Assembly (NCBI GenBank): GCA_964487565.1
Contig: CAZARN010000003.1
Location: 152,359 to 216,358 of the forward strand
Direction of reading: 5' to 3'
DNA length: 64,000 bases
DNA from: Phil1 sp964487565
GTDB taxonomy: Bacteria; Bacillota; Clostridia; Christensenellales; CAG-138
A program made the position numbers and the translations under genes. Shown in pieces: positions 1-6,543 of the stretch (position 1 is the stretch's first letter; each line of letters opens with the position of its first letter). The notes under the pieces were generated by a model. The model did not search any database, was not told where the DNA came from, and worked only from the letters and a program-made list of their open reading frames with translations.

Positions 1-503
1 TCGTGATTGGATTCGATCATGATGAGGGCGCTGCCGGCCGCCGCCGCGAAAAGATTGTCGTTGAAAGCGCCGATATCCGTCATCACGGTAAGCTTTGACG
101 CGCCGTCGGTCAGGCAATAGCCCACCGGCTCCGCCGCGTCGTGCGGGATGGGGAAGGGATAAATGTTGAGCGAGTTGATGAAGAAGTCGCGCCCGGTTTC
201 AAACACGCGCATGAGCGCGGGCGGGATCTGGCCGGTGACGCCGGCCATCGCACGCATCGTGGCGGCGTTTGCGTAAACGGGCGTTTTGTATTTTCGCGCG
301 AAAACGCCCACGCCCGCAACATGATCGCTGTGATCGTGGGTGATGAGTATACCGCCGATGGAGCGCGGATCGATATCGCGCGCTTCAAGCGCCGAGGTCA
401 CGGTTTTTCCGGGAAGTCCCGCGTCGATGAGGAGCCTTGTGCCGCCGCCCTCAACAAAGGATACGTTGCCGGAGGAACCGCTGTAAAGCGGGCAAAAACG
501 CAT
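1..503 (-). CDS. walJ: WalJ/YycJ-type metallo-beta-lactamase-fold hydrolase (3' end outside window)
   Basis: Partial gene; the C-terminus lies beyond the left edge. The N-terminus RFCPLYSGSSGN, followed by LLIDAG and the zinc motif THDHSDH, is typical of the WalJ/YycJ branch of metallo-beta-lactamase-fold hydrolases, cytoplasmic proteins thought to act on DNA (5'-3' exonuclease) and linked to coordinating replication and division in Bacilli. Two ATGs stand in tandem at 506 and 503; I chose 503 because GGAGG lies 7 nt upstream and the family starts MRFCP. It is the last gene of the yitT-rlmH-chromate transporter operon, 22 nt after the transporter stop. In Bacilli walJ and rlmH are also near neighbours, which supports the assignment. 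Confidence 0.85.
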   Translation of the reverse strand, partial: MRFCPLYSGSSGNVSFVEGGGTRLLIDAGLPGKTVTSALEARDIDPRSIGGILITHDHSDHVAGVGVFARKYKTPVYANAATMRAMAGVTGQIPPALMRVFETGRDFFINSLNIYPFPIPHDAAEPVGYCLTDGASKLTVMTDIGAFNDNLFAAAAGSALIMIESNH

Positions 504-525
504 CATATGGCCTCCGAATCCGGCC

Positions 526-1095
526 TCACATGCCGAAGATTATACCAACCGCAGCAGCGAGCGCGATATATATGAGCGGATGCAGGTCGCTGAGCTTTTT
601 TATGTTTGAAAGGATCATCAGTACCGCGAAGAGCGCAAGCTCCGGCAGATTGAAAACGCCCCAAAGGCCGTTTTGCTCAAACGCCGTGAAGGTGAACAGC
701 ACGCCTGCCATCACGCCCCACGCGGCGGAAGCGATAAGCCCGGACGCCGCGGGGCGAAGACCGCCGAACGCATCCGAAACGAGCGCGCTGTCCTTATATT
801 TGGCGATGGCGCGCGCGATGATCGATATGATGATGAAGGAAGGCAGCACAAGCGCGAATGTGGCCATAAGCGCACCGGGGACGCCCGCCGCGTTGAAGCC
901 CGCGTATGTGGCGCAGTTTATGCCCACGGGGCCGGGCGTGGATTCCGCAACGGCGATCATATCCGCAAGCTGCGCATGGGTGAGCCACGGATATTTGTCA
1001 GCCATGGCGGAGAGGAAGGGGATCGTCGCAAGACCGCCGCCGACCGCAAAAAGCCCCGCCTTGAAAAATTCGTAAAACAGCGTGAGATATATCAT
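526..1095 (-). CDS. Chromate transporter (CHR) domain protein, second half
   Basis: A 189-residue membrane protein with the CHR-family pattern: FFKAGLFAVGGGLATIPFL near the N-terminus, then ESTPGPVGINCATYAG and several hydrophobic segments. CHR proteins are chromate or anion permeases; in many Bacillota they are split into two short single-domain proteins that work as a pair, which is what is seen here. Its ATG overlaps the stop of the partner upstream by 4 nt (ATGA at 1092-1095), so the two are translationally coupled. The true substrate in an anaerobe is uncertain. No chromate reductase or metal regulator is near. Confidence 0.9.
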   Translation of the reverse strand: MIYLTLFYEFFKAGLFAVGGGLATIPFLSAMADKYPWLTHAQLADMIAVAESTPGPVGINCATYAGFNAAGVPGALMATFALVLPSFIIISIIARAIAKYKDSALVSDAFGGLRPAASGLIASAAWGVMAGVLFTFTAFEQNGLWGVFNLPELALFAVLMILSNIKKLSDLHPLIYIALAAAVGIIFGM

Positions 1096-1676
1096 TTCGC
1101 GCGCCTCCTCACAAGGCCGGAAACTATGCCGAAAAGGGCCGCGGCCACGACGGGTATCACGGGCGACAGCTCGAACACGGTTGTGAGAACAAACGCCGCG
1201 ACGGCTATCACAACGGCGGTCCAGCTTTTGACGTTTGAGCGGAGGAGCTTTATCACGGCGTTGAGCATCAGCGCGCACACCGCCACGCGGATGCCGGCAA
1301 AAGCGTGCTGCACGGCCGGGATATCCGCGAAATTCGTGAGCAGCATCGCGATGACGAGGATTATTATGACGCTCGGCGCGACGACGCCCACGGTCGCCGC
1401 GGCGGCGCCCGTAAAGCCGCGCTCGTTCGTGCCGATGAAGGTCGCCGTGTTCACGGCGATCACGCCCGGCGTGCATTGGCCGATCGCGAAATAGTCTGCG
1501 AGGGTTTCGTCGTCGACCCAGCCGTGCCTCTTCACGCATTCGCGCTCAAGCATGGGCAGCATCGCGATCCCGCCGCCGAAGGTGAGAAGCCCTATGCGGA
1601 AAAACGCCGAGAAAAGCTCCCAAAGCGTAGTGCGCTTTTTTGTTTGGTTTTCAGGTGATTTTTCAGTCTTTTCCAT
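1092..1676 (-). CDS. Chromate transporter (CHR) domain protein, first half
   Basis: A 194-residue CHR-family membrane protein: a charged N-terminus (MEKTEKSPENQTKKR), then FFRIGLLTFGGGIAMLPML and GQCTPGVIAVNTATFIG, the two hallmark motifs. It pairs with the overlapping gene downstream to form a split CHR permease. I chose ATG 1676, preceded by AAAGGA at 4-5 nt; a TTG at 1697 in the same frame has no ribosome binding site. It follows rlmH by about 25 nt, so it belongs to the same transcript. Inserting a CHR pair between rlmH and walJ is not an arrangement I know as conserved. Confidence 0.9.
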   Translation of the reverse strand: MEKTEKSPENQTKKRTTLWELFSAFFRIGLLTFGGGIAMLPMLERECVKRHGWVDDETLADYFAIGQCTPGVIAVNTATFIGTNERGFTGAAAATVGVVAPSVIIILVIAMLLTNFADIPAVQHAFAGIRVAVCALMLNAVIKLLRSNVKSWTAVVIAVAAFVLTTVFELSPVIPVVAAALFGIVSGLVRRRAK

Positions 1677-1701
1677 ATTTTCCTTTGTCGTTTTCAATGG
1701 T

Positions 1702-2178
1702 TTATTTATGGTACGGCTCGCCCCTAATTATGCGGAAAGCCCTGTATATCTGCTCGAGCAGCATAATGCGAAAAAGCTGATGGGGGAATGTCATGTCCGA
1801 AAAGCTCAGCTTCATATCCGCACGCGCGAGCGCTTCGTCCGAAAGGCCGAGCGAACCGCCGATCATGAAGGCGACGCGGCTTCTGCCCGAGGTCATAAGG
1901 CCGTCGAGCATGGCGGCGAACGCCTCGCTTGAAAGCTTCTTCCCGCCGGGCGTGAGCGCGACGGCATAGTCGGCGTCGCCGAGATGCGCGAGCACGCGCG
2001 CGCTTTCCGCGTTCTTTACCTGCGCGCGCATGGCGTCCGAAAGTTCCTCCGGCGCCTTTTCGTCCGCACATTCAACTATCTCAAGCTGTGTGTAGCGCGA
2101 AAGCCGCCTGACATACTCCGCGCACGCGGCGGCAAAGTATGCTTCCTTAAGTTTACCAGTGCAGAGTATCCTTATCAT
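1702..2178 (-). CDS. rlmH: 23S rRNA (pseudouridine1915-N3)-methyltransferase RlmH
   Basis: 158 residues, the normal length. RlmH is a small SPOUT-fold enzyme that uses S-adenosylmethionine to methylate pseudouridine 1915 in helix 69 of 23S rRNA on assembled ribosomes. Visible motifs are the N-terminal IRILCTGKLKE, the cofactor-binding knot FMIGGSLGLSDEAL, and the C-terminal FPHQLFRIMLLEQIYRAFRI...PYHK tail, nearly invariant in the family. The start overlaps the stop of the YitT gene by 4 nt. A single-copy housekeeping gene with no oddities. Confidence 0.97.
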   Translation of the reverse strand: MIRILCTGKLKEAYFAAACAEYVRRLSRYTQLEIVECADEKAPEELSDAMRAQVKNAESARVLAHLGDADYAVALTPGGKKLSSEAFAAMLDGLMTSGRSRVAFMIGGSLGLSDEALARADMKLSFSDMTFPHQLFRIMLLEQIYRAFRIIRGEPYHK

Positions 2179-3137
2179 TTGCGTTCTTCGTCGTCGTTCA
2201 GGGCGCGCCTCTTTTTCTCGTTCTCGCGCTCTATGGCGACGTCGGTGCGGTTCTTCGTGTAATCCACCCCGGAGAAGCCCTCGCCGATGACCTCGCTCGC
2301 GTTTGTCAGTATGGCGAACGCGCGCGGATCGCTGCGCTTGACGATATCCTTTATCTTGTATACCTCGCGCGGGCGCACGACGGTCATCAGTATGCTTTTG
2401 GACTGATGCGCATACATGCCGACGCCGGGGAGCATCGTCACGCCGCGCTGCATGTCGCGCATTATTGCGTCCGCGATGGCGTCGGGTTCATCGGTGATTA
2501 TGTAAAACAGGTTCGCCCGGTTGAGACCGTGGATTATAAGATCGCTCACATACGAATAAAGCGCGATCACGATCGCCGCGTAAAGCCCCATCTCAAAGCT
2601 TTTGAACACGATCATCGAGGTCAGCACCACAAGACCGTCGACCACAAGATACATCGTGCCGAGGGTTATGTTTTTGAATTTTGTGACGAGCATTTTCACA
2701 AGAAGATCCGTGCCGCCGGTCGAGCAGTCCGCGCGCGCCATCACTGCCACGAATATGCCGTAAAGCACGCCGCCGCAAACCGATGCCACAAGCAGATTGT
2801 CCGTCACGCAGGGTATGAACGCGAGCAGATCCGTCGTTCCCGAATAGACAAGCGCCGCGATGATCGTCGTTATCATGTAGCCGCGATCCTTGACAAACGC
2901 AGCCCAGATGAATATCGGTATGTCGCAAAGGATGACGAAAAGGCCGATCGGTATATCGATGAAATTGGTCACGATTATGCCAAAGCCCGTAAGACCGCCG
3001 CCGGCGATGTTGTTGTCCGCAAGGAAAAGATGCAGCGTCACCGCATAACCGATGTTTGCGATAACCATAAGCAGCATCCGCTTCATGTACTGGCGGATCT
3101 GTTCCTTCGTGTATTTTGCCCTGAGCTTTTCCATCAT
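2175..3137 (-). CDS. YitT family membrane protein (DUF161 + DUF2179)
   Basis: About 320 residues: five or six transmembrane segments (YitT_membrane), including NNIAGGGLTGFGII and ARADCSTGGTDLLVKML, then a soluble DUF2179 domain (AIMRDMQRGVTMLPGVGMY, VVRPREVYKIKDIVK). Members are widespread in Bacillota; function is not established. The frame is open to a TTG at 3209, but that TTG is itself part of a TTGACA -35 box (3204-3209) with a -10 at 3181-3186, so the transcript starts near 3174. I chose ATG 3137, which has AAAGAGG about 8 nt upstream. It is the first gene of the operon through rlmH to walJ. Confidence 0.88.
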   Translation of the reverse strand: MMEKLRAKYTKEQIRQYMKRMLLMVIANIGYAVTLHLFLADNNIAGGGLTGFGIIVTNFIDIPIGLFVILCDIPIFIWAAFVKDRGYMITTIIAALVYSGTTDLLAFIPCVTDNLLVASVCGGVLYGIFVAVMARADCSTGGTDLLVKMLVTKFKNITLGTMYLVVDGLVVLTSMIVFKSFEMGLYAAIVIALYSYVSDLIIHGLNRANLFYIITDEPDAIADAIMRDMQRGVTMLPGVGMYAHQSKSILMTVVRPREVYKIKDIVKRSDPRAFAILTNASEVIGEGFSGVDYTKNRTDVAIERENEKKRRALNDDEERK

Positions 3138-3180
3138 ACGCCGTGCCTCTTTCTGCATCCCGGGCAGGTGCCCGAGGTCA

Positions 3181-3209
3181 ACTGTATCAGCAGCATCCTT
3201 GTTTGTCAA
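3181..3209 (-). promoter_or_regulatory. Sigma-A promoter of the yitT-rlmH-walJ operon
   Basis: On the minus strand, TTGACA (3209-3204), a 17-nt spacer and TACAGT (3186-3181). The predicted start near 3174 gives a 5' leader of about 37 nt to the ATG at 3137 and rules out longer N-termini. Confidence 0.75.
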
Positions 3210-3215
3210 TCAATG

Positions 3216-3242
3216 AAAAAGCCCCGTTTCCGGGGCGTTTTA
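3216..3242. terminator. Bidirectional intrinsic terminator
   Basis: A perfect 6-bp GCCCCG/CGGGGC stem (3221-3236) with a TTTC loop is flanked by five A on one side (TTTTT on the minus strand) and GTTTTA on the other. It ends the minus-strand ModA-like gene and sits directly upstream of the yitT promoter. Confidence 0.8.
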
Positions 3243-3333
3243 TGCTATGCGACGGCATTTGACGGCCGGTATTTCAATTACAGAGGAAGTCTGCGTGTGA
3301 CCGCCCTCTTCGCGCGCACGGCCGCATGCGTCG

Positions 3334-3786
3334 TCACTCGACGGAGAAACCGTTGTCGGAGAAGATCGTTTTTGCCGTGGAGGAGGTGAGATAATCGACA
3401 AACGCCTGCGTCGCATCCGGATTGTCCGAGGTGGAGAACAGCGTCAGGGCATAGACCGCGCCGGTGTCCGCCGCAGAGATCGTGATCGCCGGATCGGCGG
3501 CTTCGTCCGTGGAAATGAGTACGTCATAATAGGCGCCGTCCTTTATCTTCGCGTTGAGGGATTCGGTATCCTCAAAGCGGAAAAGTATTTCGGAGCTTTC
3601 GTTGGCGTTGGGGTTCTTCTCTTTATCTGTATAGGCCACGGCGATATCGGTGAGGGCGGTTTCAAGCGTCGCGTCGGCGAATACCGTAACCTCATATTCG
3701 GATTTGGTCGCAACGGAACTCGTGCAGCCGGAAATGAGCGCTGTGAGCATAAGGACGGCCGCAATGAGAGCGGAAAGCTTTTTCAT
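3334..3786 (-). CDS. Short ModA-like lipoprotein, apparently missing the middle of the fold
   Basis: 150 residues with a lipoprotein signal (MKKLSALIAAVLMLTALISGC). The N-terminal half resembles molybdate/tungstate-binding protein ModA (VTVFADATLETALTDIAVAY, then AKIKDGAYYDVLIST). The C-terminal 45 residues resemble the end of ModA (YALTLFSTSDNPDATQAFVDYLTSSTAKTIFSDNGF). ModA proteins are about 230-260 residues; the roughly 90-residue middle, which makes most of the second lobe, is absent while the frame stays open. No modB or modC is present nearby. AAAGGAG sits just upstream of ATG 3786. Either a degenerating gene with an in-frame deletion or a small protein with a new role; binding of molybdate cannot be assumed. 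Confidence 0.7.
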   Translation of the reverse strand: MKKLSALIAAVLMLTALISGCTSSVATKSEYEVTVFADATLETALTDIAVAYTDKEKNPNANESSEILFRFEDTESLNAKIKDGAYYDVLISTDEAADPAITISAADTGAVYALTLFSTSDNPDATQAFVDYLTSSTAKTIFSDNGFSVE

Positions 3787-3949
3787 GATATTCTCCTTTA
3801 TGTTGTTTCTCTGCCACATTATTGGACTATTGTATCATCCGCGGGCAAAAAACACAATCTTGCGGCAAAGGTTTTGCAATTGCCGCTTGCCGAAACCGCC
3901 CCGGACGCATTACAATATCACAAATACTTCCACAGAACGGATGGATCAA

Positions 3950-4687
3950 ATGGAAAATAACGGTAAAAAATACGGTTGGATAAGGATAGGGGTATACGCG
4001 CTCCTGTTCGCGGTTATCGCTGCAATATTGTACTTTGCGCTGCAAAGCATACTGCCGGGCTTCTTTGACATACTCAGGGACGGCGATCAGAAGGCGATCG
4101 AGGATTATATCCGCTCCTTTGTGGGCATTCGCGGCATCGCCATGACGCTTCTTCTGCAGTTCGTGCAGGTCATAAGCATAATCTGCCCTGGCGGGCCGAT
4201 ACAGGTCGCCGCGGGCGTCGTGTTCGGGATGTGGCTTGGGTACGCCGTGTGCGAGGCGGGTTATCTCGCGGCCAACGTGCTCGTCTTTCTTGCGGCGCGA
4301 AGGCTCGGCTCCCGCATGGACAGGATATTCCCCGTGGAGGGCGGAAGCAAAAAGTTCCGCTTCATCAGCGATTCAAAACACCCGGCGTTCATGGTGTTCA
4401 TGGGCTGCATAATGCCGTTCATGCCAAACGGCATCGTGCCTTATGTCGCCGCGCGCACAAATATAAAGACGGGCCCGTTCGCGCTCGCGGTGCTTGTGGG
4501 GTCAACGCCCACATTCATCATGCTTTGCGCGATCGGCAACCGTCTTCTCAAGGGAGATTTTGTCATCGTGGCGATCATCGTGGCGGTGTTCGTCGCGGCG
4601 GTGGTGCTGCTGGTGGTGAAAAGGGACGCCGCGGTTGCATTCGCGGAAAAGGTGCGGGAGCGACTGAGCAAAAAGAGCGACAAATAA
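3950..4687 (+). CDS. TVP38/TMEM64 (DedA-superfamily) membrane protein
   Basis: About 245 residues with an N-terminal membrane segment, a VTT/SNARE-associated core (QFVQVISIICPGGPIQVAAGVVFG, GYLAANVLVFLAARRLG), the IMPFMPNGIVPYVAARTNI stretch, and two C-terminal helices. The family is linked to lipid scrambling or undecaprenyl-phosphate handling in related DedA proteins, but the role of this member is unknown. ATG 3950 has GGATGG 5 nt upstream; ATG 3941 (three residues longer) is possible. It is monocistronic, ending in a terminator that overlaps the convergent lysR gene. Confidence 0.88.
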   Translation: MENNGKKYGWIRIGVYALLFAVIAAILYFALQSILPGFFDILRDGDQKAIEDYIRSFVGIRGIAMTLLLQFVQVISIICPGGPIQVAAGVVFGMWLGYAVCEAGYLAANVLVFLAARRLGSRMDRIFPVEGGSKKFRFISDSKHPAFMVFMGCIMPFMPNGIVPYVAARTNIKTGPFALAVLVGSTPTFIMLCAIGNRLLKGDFVIVAIIVAVFVAAVVLLVVKRDAAVAFAEKVRERLSKKSDK

Positions 4688-4700
4688 GCGGTTGTCCCCG

Positions 4701-5588
4701 TCAAGTGTCCGAGATCTCATCCCGGACGCTTTTTATTTCGTCGATGAAACGCTGCTCGTACACGCTTGGCGTGTGATCGGAGGCATAAACCAGCACGTCG
4801 CGCATGACGGGAGCATCCGCGCAAGTCTTCTCGATGAGACCGTTGCGCGAGAGCGTCGCCGCCGGCACGGGCGAAACGAGCATATAGGACTCAGGCACCC
4901 TGTCCAGAAGATCGAACTGACTTCCGCGTTCGCGCACATATATCCGCCTGCGTGCGCCAGCGCGCTGTTCCGCGGCGTCGGGATGGGTGATCTCGATACA
5001 GTCGCGCAGCATCGTCATCCAAAGCTTCTTTTCACGCGCGAACTGATTCGTCTCACCCATCAGCACGCGATAGCGGAACTCCCATATCAGCTCGCTTTTG
5101 AGGCCGCGCTCCGCGATCTGACGCGCGTAGAAGCCTTCCTGATCGCTCGCAAAGCGTATAACGGCCATATCGTAATCCTCCTCGGCAATGCCGGAGAGGG
5201 CGTCCGTGTTGTTCGTTTCGGTAAAGGATATGTCAAGCGGGGCGGCCTCGCTCAGCGATGCGACAAACGTGGCGAAAGCATAAGAAATATAGCTTGCGCG
5301 CGGCACGGCTGCGCGGAAGCTCATATGCACGGGGCTTGGCGCGTACATGGCCTCGATCTCGGCGATCTGAGAGAGCAGCTCCTTTGCCCGGGCGAAAAAC
5401 TGCACGCCCTGCTCTGTCGGGGCGACGCCGACGGGCGAGCGCTTGAACAGCCTTATGCCAAGCGTATTCTCAAGCTCGCGGATCGCCTTTGAGAGGTTCG
5501 GCTGACTCATATAAAGATTCTCGGCCGCCTTTGTGATGGAGCCCGTGCGTTCGACCTCCACGGCATATTTGAGATGAGTGATGTTCAT
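4701..5588 (-). CDS. LysR family transcriptional regulator
   Basis: 295 residues, normal length. The winged helix-turn-helix is at residues 1-60 (LKYAVEVERTGSITKAAENL, MSQPNLSKAIRELENTLGIRLF), followed by a substrate-binding effector domain of weak conservation. The ATG overlaps the stop of rex by 4 nt (5585-5588), so it is made from the rex promoter. The target is unknown. The unit is divergent from the opp operon about 1 kb away, and a dyad on the opp promoter (6447-6469) is one candidate site, but nothing directly links them. Confidence 0.9.
   Translation of the reverse strand: MNITHLKYAVEVERTGSITKAAENLYMSQPNLSKAIRELENTLGIRLFKRSPVGVAPTEQGVQFFARAKELLSQIAEIEAMYAPSPVHMSFRAAVPRASYISYAFATFVASLSEAAPLDISFTETNNTDALSGIAEEDYDMAVIRFASDQEGFYARQIAERGLKSELIWEFRYRVLMGETNQFAREKKLWMTMLRDCIEITHPDAAEQRAGARRRIYVRERGSQFDLLDRVPESYMLVSPVPAATLSRNGLIEKTCADAPVMRDVLVYASDHTPSVYEQRFIDEIKSVRDEISDT
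4707..4735 (+). terminator. Terminator of the TVP38 gene, inside the lysR 3' end
   Basis: The stem GTCCG-GAT / ATC-CGGAC (4707-4727, one mismatch pair, loop CTC) is followed by GCTTTTTATTT. It lies within the last codons of the convergent lysR gene. Confidence 0.7.
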
Positions 5589-6241
5589 TTGTCCTCCTGC
5601 AATTTCTGGGCAAGGTGGTGTGAAAGCAGCGCAAGAGAGCAGGACATGTCCTCGTTGCGCACGATTATATCGCCCGGCAGCTCAAGCCTTATCGGGGCGA
5701 AATTCCATATGGCGAGCACCCCCGCCTCAACAAGCCTGTCCGCCACGCCCTGCGCCGCCTCGGCGGGTACGGTTATGATGCCTATATGCACCTTGAGCCT
5801 TCGCACGAGCGGAACAAGCTCCTCATAATCGGCGATATACACGCCGTTGACGCGCGTGCCGATCTTCGCTTTGTCCCTGTCGAACGCCGCAGTCAGCTCA
5901 ACCCCGCAGGTCTTGAAACCGTCATAGTGGATGAGGGCGAGGCCGAGGCTTCCGACCCCCACCAGCACCGCGCTGTCAACGCTGTCAAGCCCGAGATACA
6001 TATCGATATCCGCGATGAGCGCCTGACGGTCGAAGCCTAGCTTCGGACGTCCGCCGCCGCTGCTCACGGCGGCGAGGTCCTTGCGGACCTGTATCTCGCT
6101 TTTTCCGAGCGCCTGTGCCAGCCTGCCCGCGGAAATATACTGCATATCCTCGCACGCGCCGCTGATGAGATATGCGTGATACTCCGGCAGGCGCACGAGC
6201 GTCTGCCTTGATATCGGGTGCAGGGCATTGTCGTTTGCCAT
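5585..6241 (-). CDS. rex: Redox-sensing transcriptional repressor Rex
   Basis: 218 residues. The N-terminal winged helix contains ISRQTLVRLPEYHAYL and the recognition region ISAGRLAQALGKSEIQVRKDLA. The Rossmann domain begins at VLVGVGSLGLALIHYDGF and contains the conserved IGIITVPAEAAQGVADRLVEAGV and IWNFAP stretches. Rex senses the NADH/NAD+ ratio and represses fermentation and respiration genes when NADH is low. CGGAGG lies 7 nt upstream of ATG 6241. It shares a transcript with the overlapping lysR gene. The glycine motif reads GVGSLG where GxGNLG is common; the Asn-to-Ser change is conservative. Confidence 0.95.
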   Translation of the reverse strand: MANDNALHPISRQTLVRLPEYHAYLISGACEDMQYISAGRLAQALGKSEIQVRKDLAAVSSGGGRPKLGFDRQALIADIDMYLGLDSVDSAVLVGVGSLGLALIHYDGFKTCGVELTAAFDRDKAKIGTRVNGVYIADYEELVPLVRRLKVHIGIITVPAEAAQGVADRLVEAGVLAIWNFAPIRLELPGDIIVRNEDMSCSLALLSHHLAQKLQEDK

Positions 6242-6296
6242 TGGCTTCCTCCGGTTTTCCATAATAAATATAATAGATAGAAAACCCTTTATCGGT

Positions 6297-6325
6297 ATTA
6301 TCTTATCGATAGGCGGCCGTGTCAA
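6297..6325 (-). promoter_or_regulatory. Promoter of rex-lysR
   Basis: On the minus strand TTGACA (6325-6320), a 17-nt spacer and GATAAT (6302-6297). An imperfect dyad with TATCG/CGATA arms overlaps the -10 and could be an autoregulatory site, but it does not match the known Rex consensus. Confidence 0.75.
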
Positions 6326-6411
6326 GTGCCGCGTCCGCAAAAAGCGCTCCGGCGCGACGCGCGGCGGACACGTTAAATTTACACGGAATTATTATATGTA
6401 TAAAAATAACG

Positions 6412-6440
6412 TTGACATCCAGCAATACAGGCCTTATTAT
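6412..6440 (+). promoter_or_regulatory. Promoter of the opp-ROK-nagB-deacetylase operon
   Basis: TTGACA (6412-6417), a 17-nt spacer and TATTAT (6435-6440). The start site is expected near 6447, giving a leader of about 100 nt before oppA. The 302-base gap between rex and oppA otherwise holds only the rex promoter and the dyad at 6447. Confidence 0.85.
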
Positions 6441-6446
6441 GTTTCT

Positions 6447-6469
6447 AACATGATGTTAATAATCATGTT
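6447..6469. promoter_or_regulatory. Dyad operator at the opp transcription start
   Basis: Perfect 8-bp inverted repeat AACATGAT (6447-6454) and ATCATGTT (6462-6469) with a 7-nt AT-rich centre (GTTAATA). It begins where transcription should start, a classical repressor position. The cognate regulator is not identified; candidates in the window are the ROK protein and the LysR protein. Confidence 0.65.
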
Positions 6470-6543
6470 GCCTCAATACTTGTTTGTGCGGACGTCATAT
6501 CAGTCCGCGCTCGACAAAAAACAAAGAAAGCAGGAAAACAGAC

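Noticed and set aside
3641..4045. Longer N-terminus for the TVP38 protein starting near 3650
   Set aside because: The extra part overlaps the ModA-like gene on the other strand and has no ribosome binding site; family members begin near MENNGKK.
6290..6325. Rex operator in its own promoter
   Set aside because: The imperfect TATCG/CGATA dyad does not match TTGTGA-N6-TCACAA or TTGTTAA-N4-TTAACAA types.
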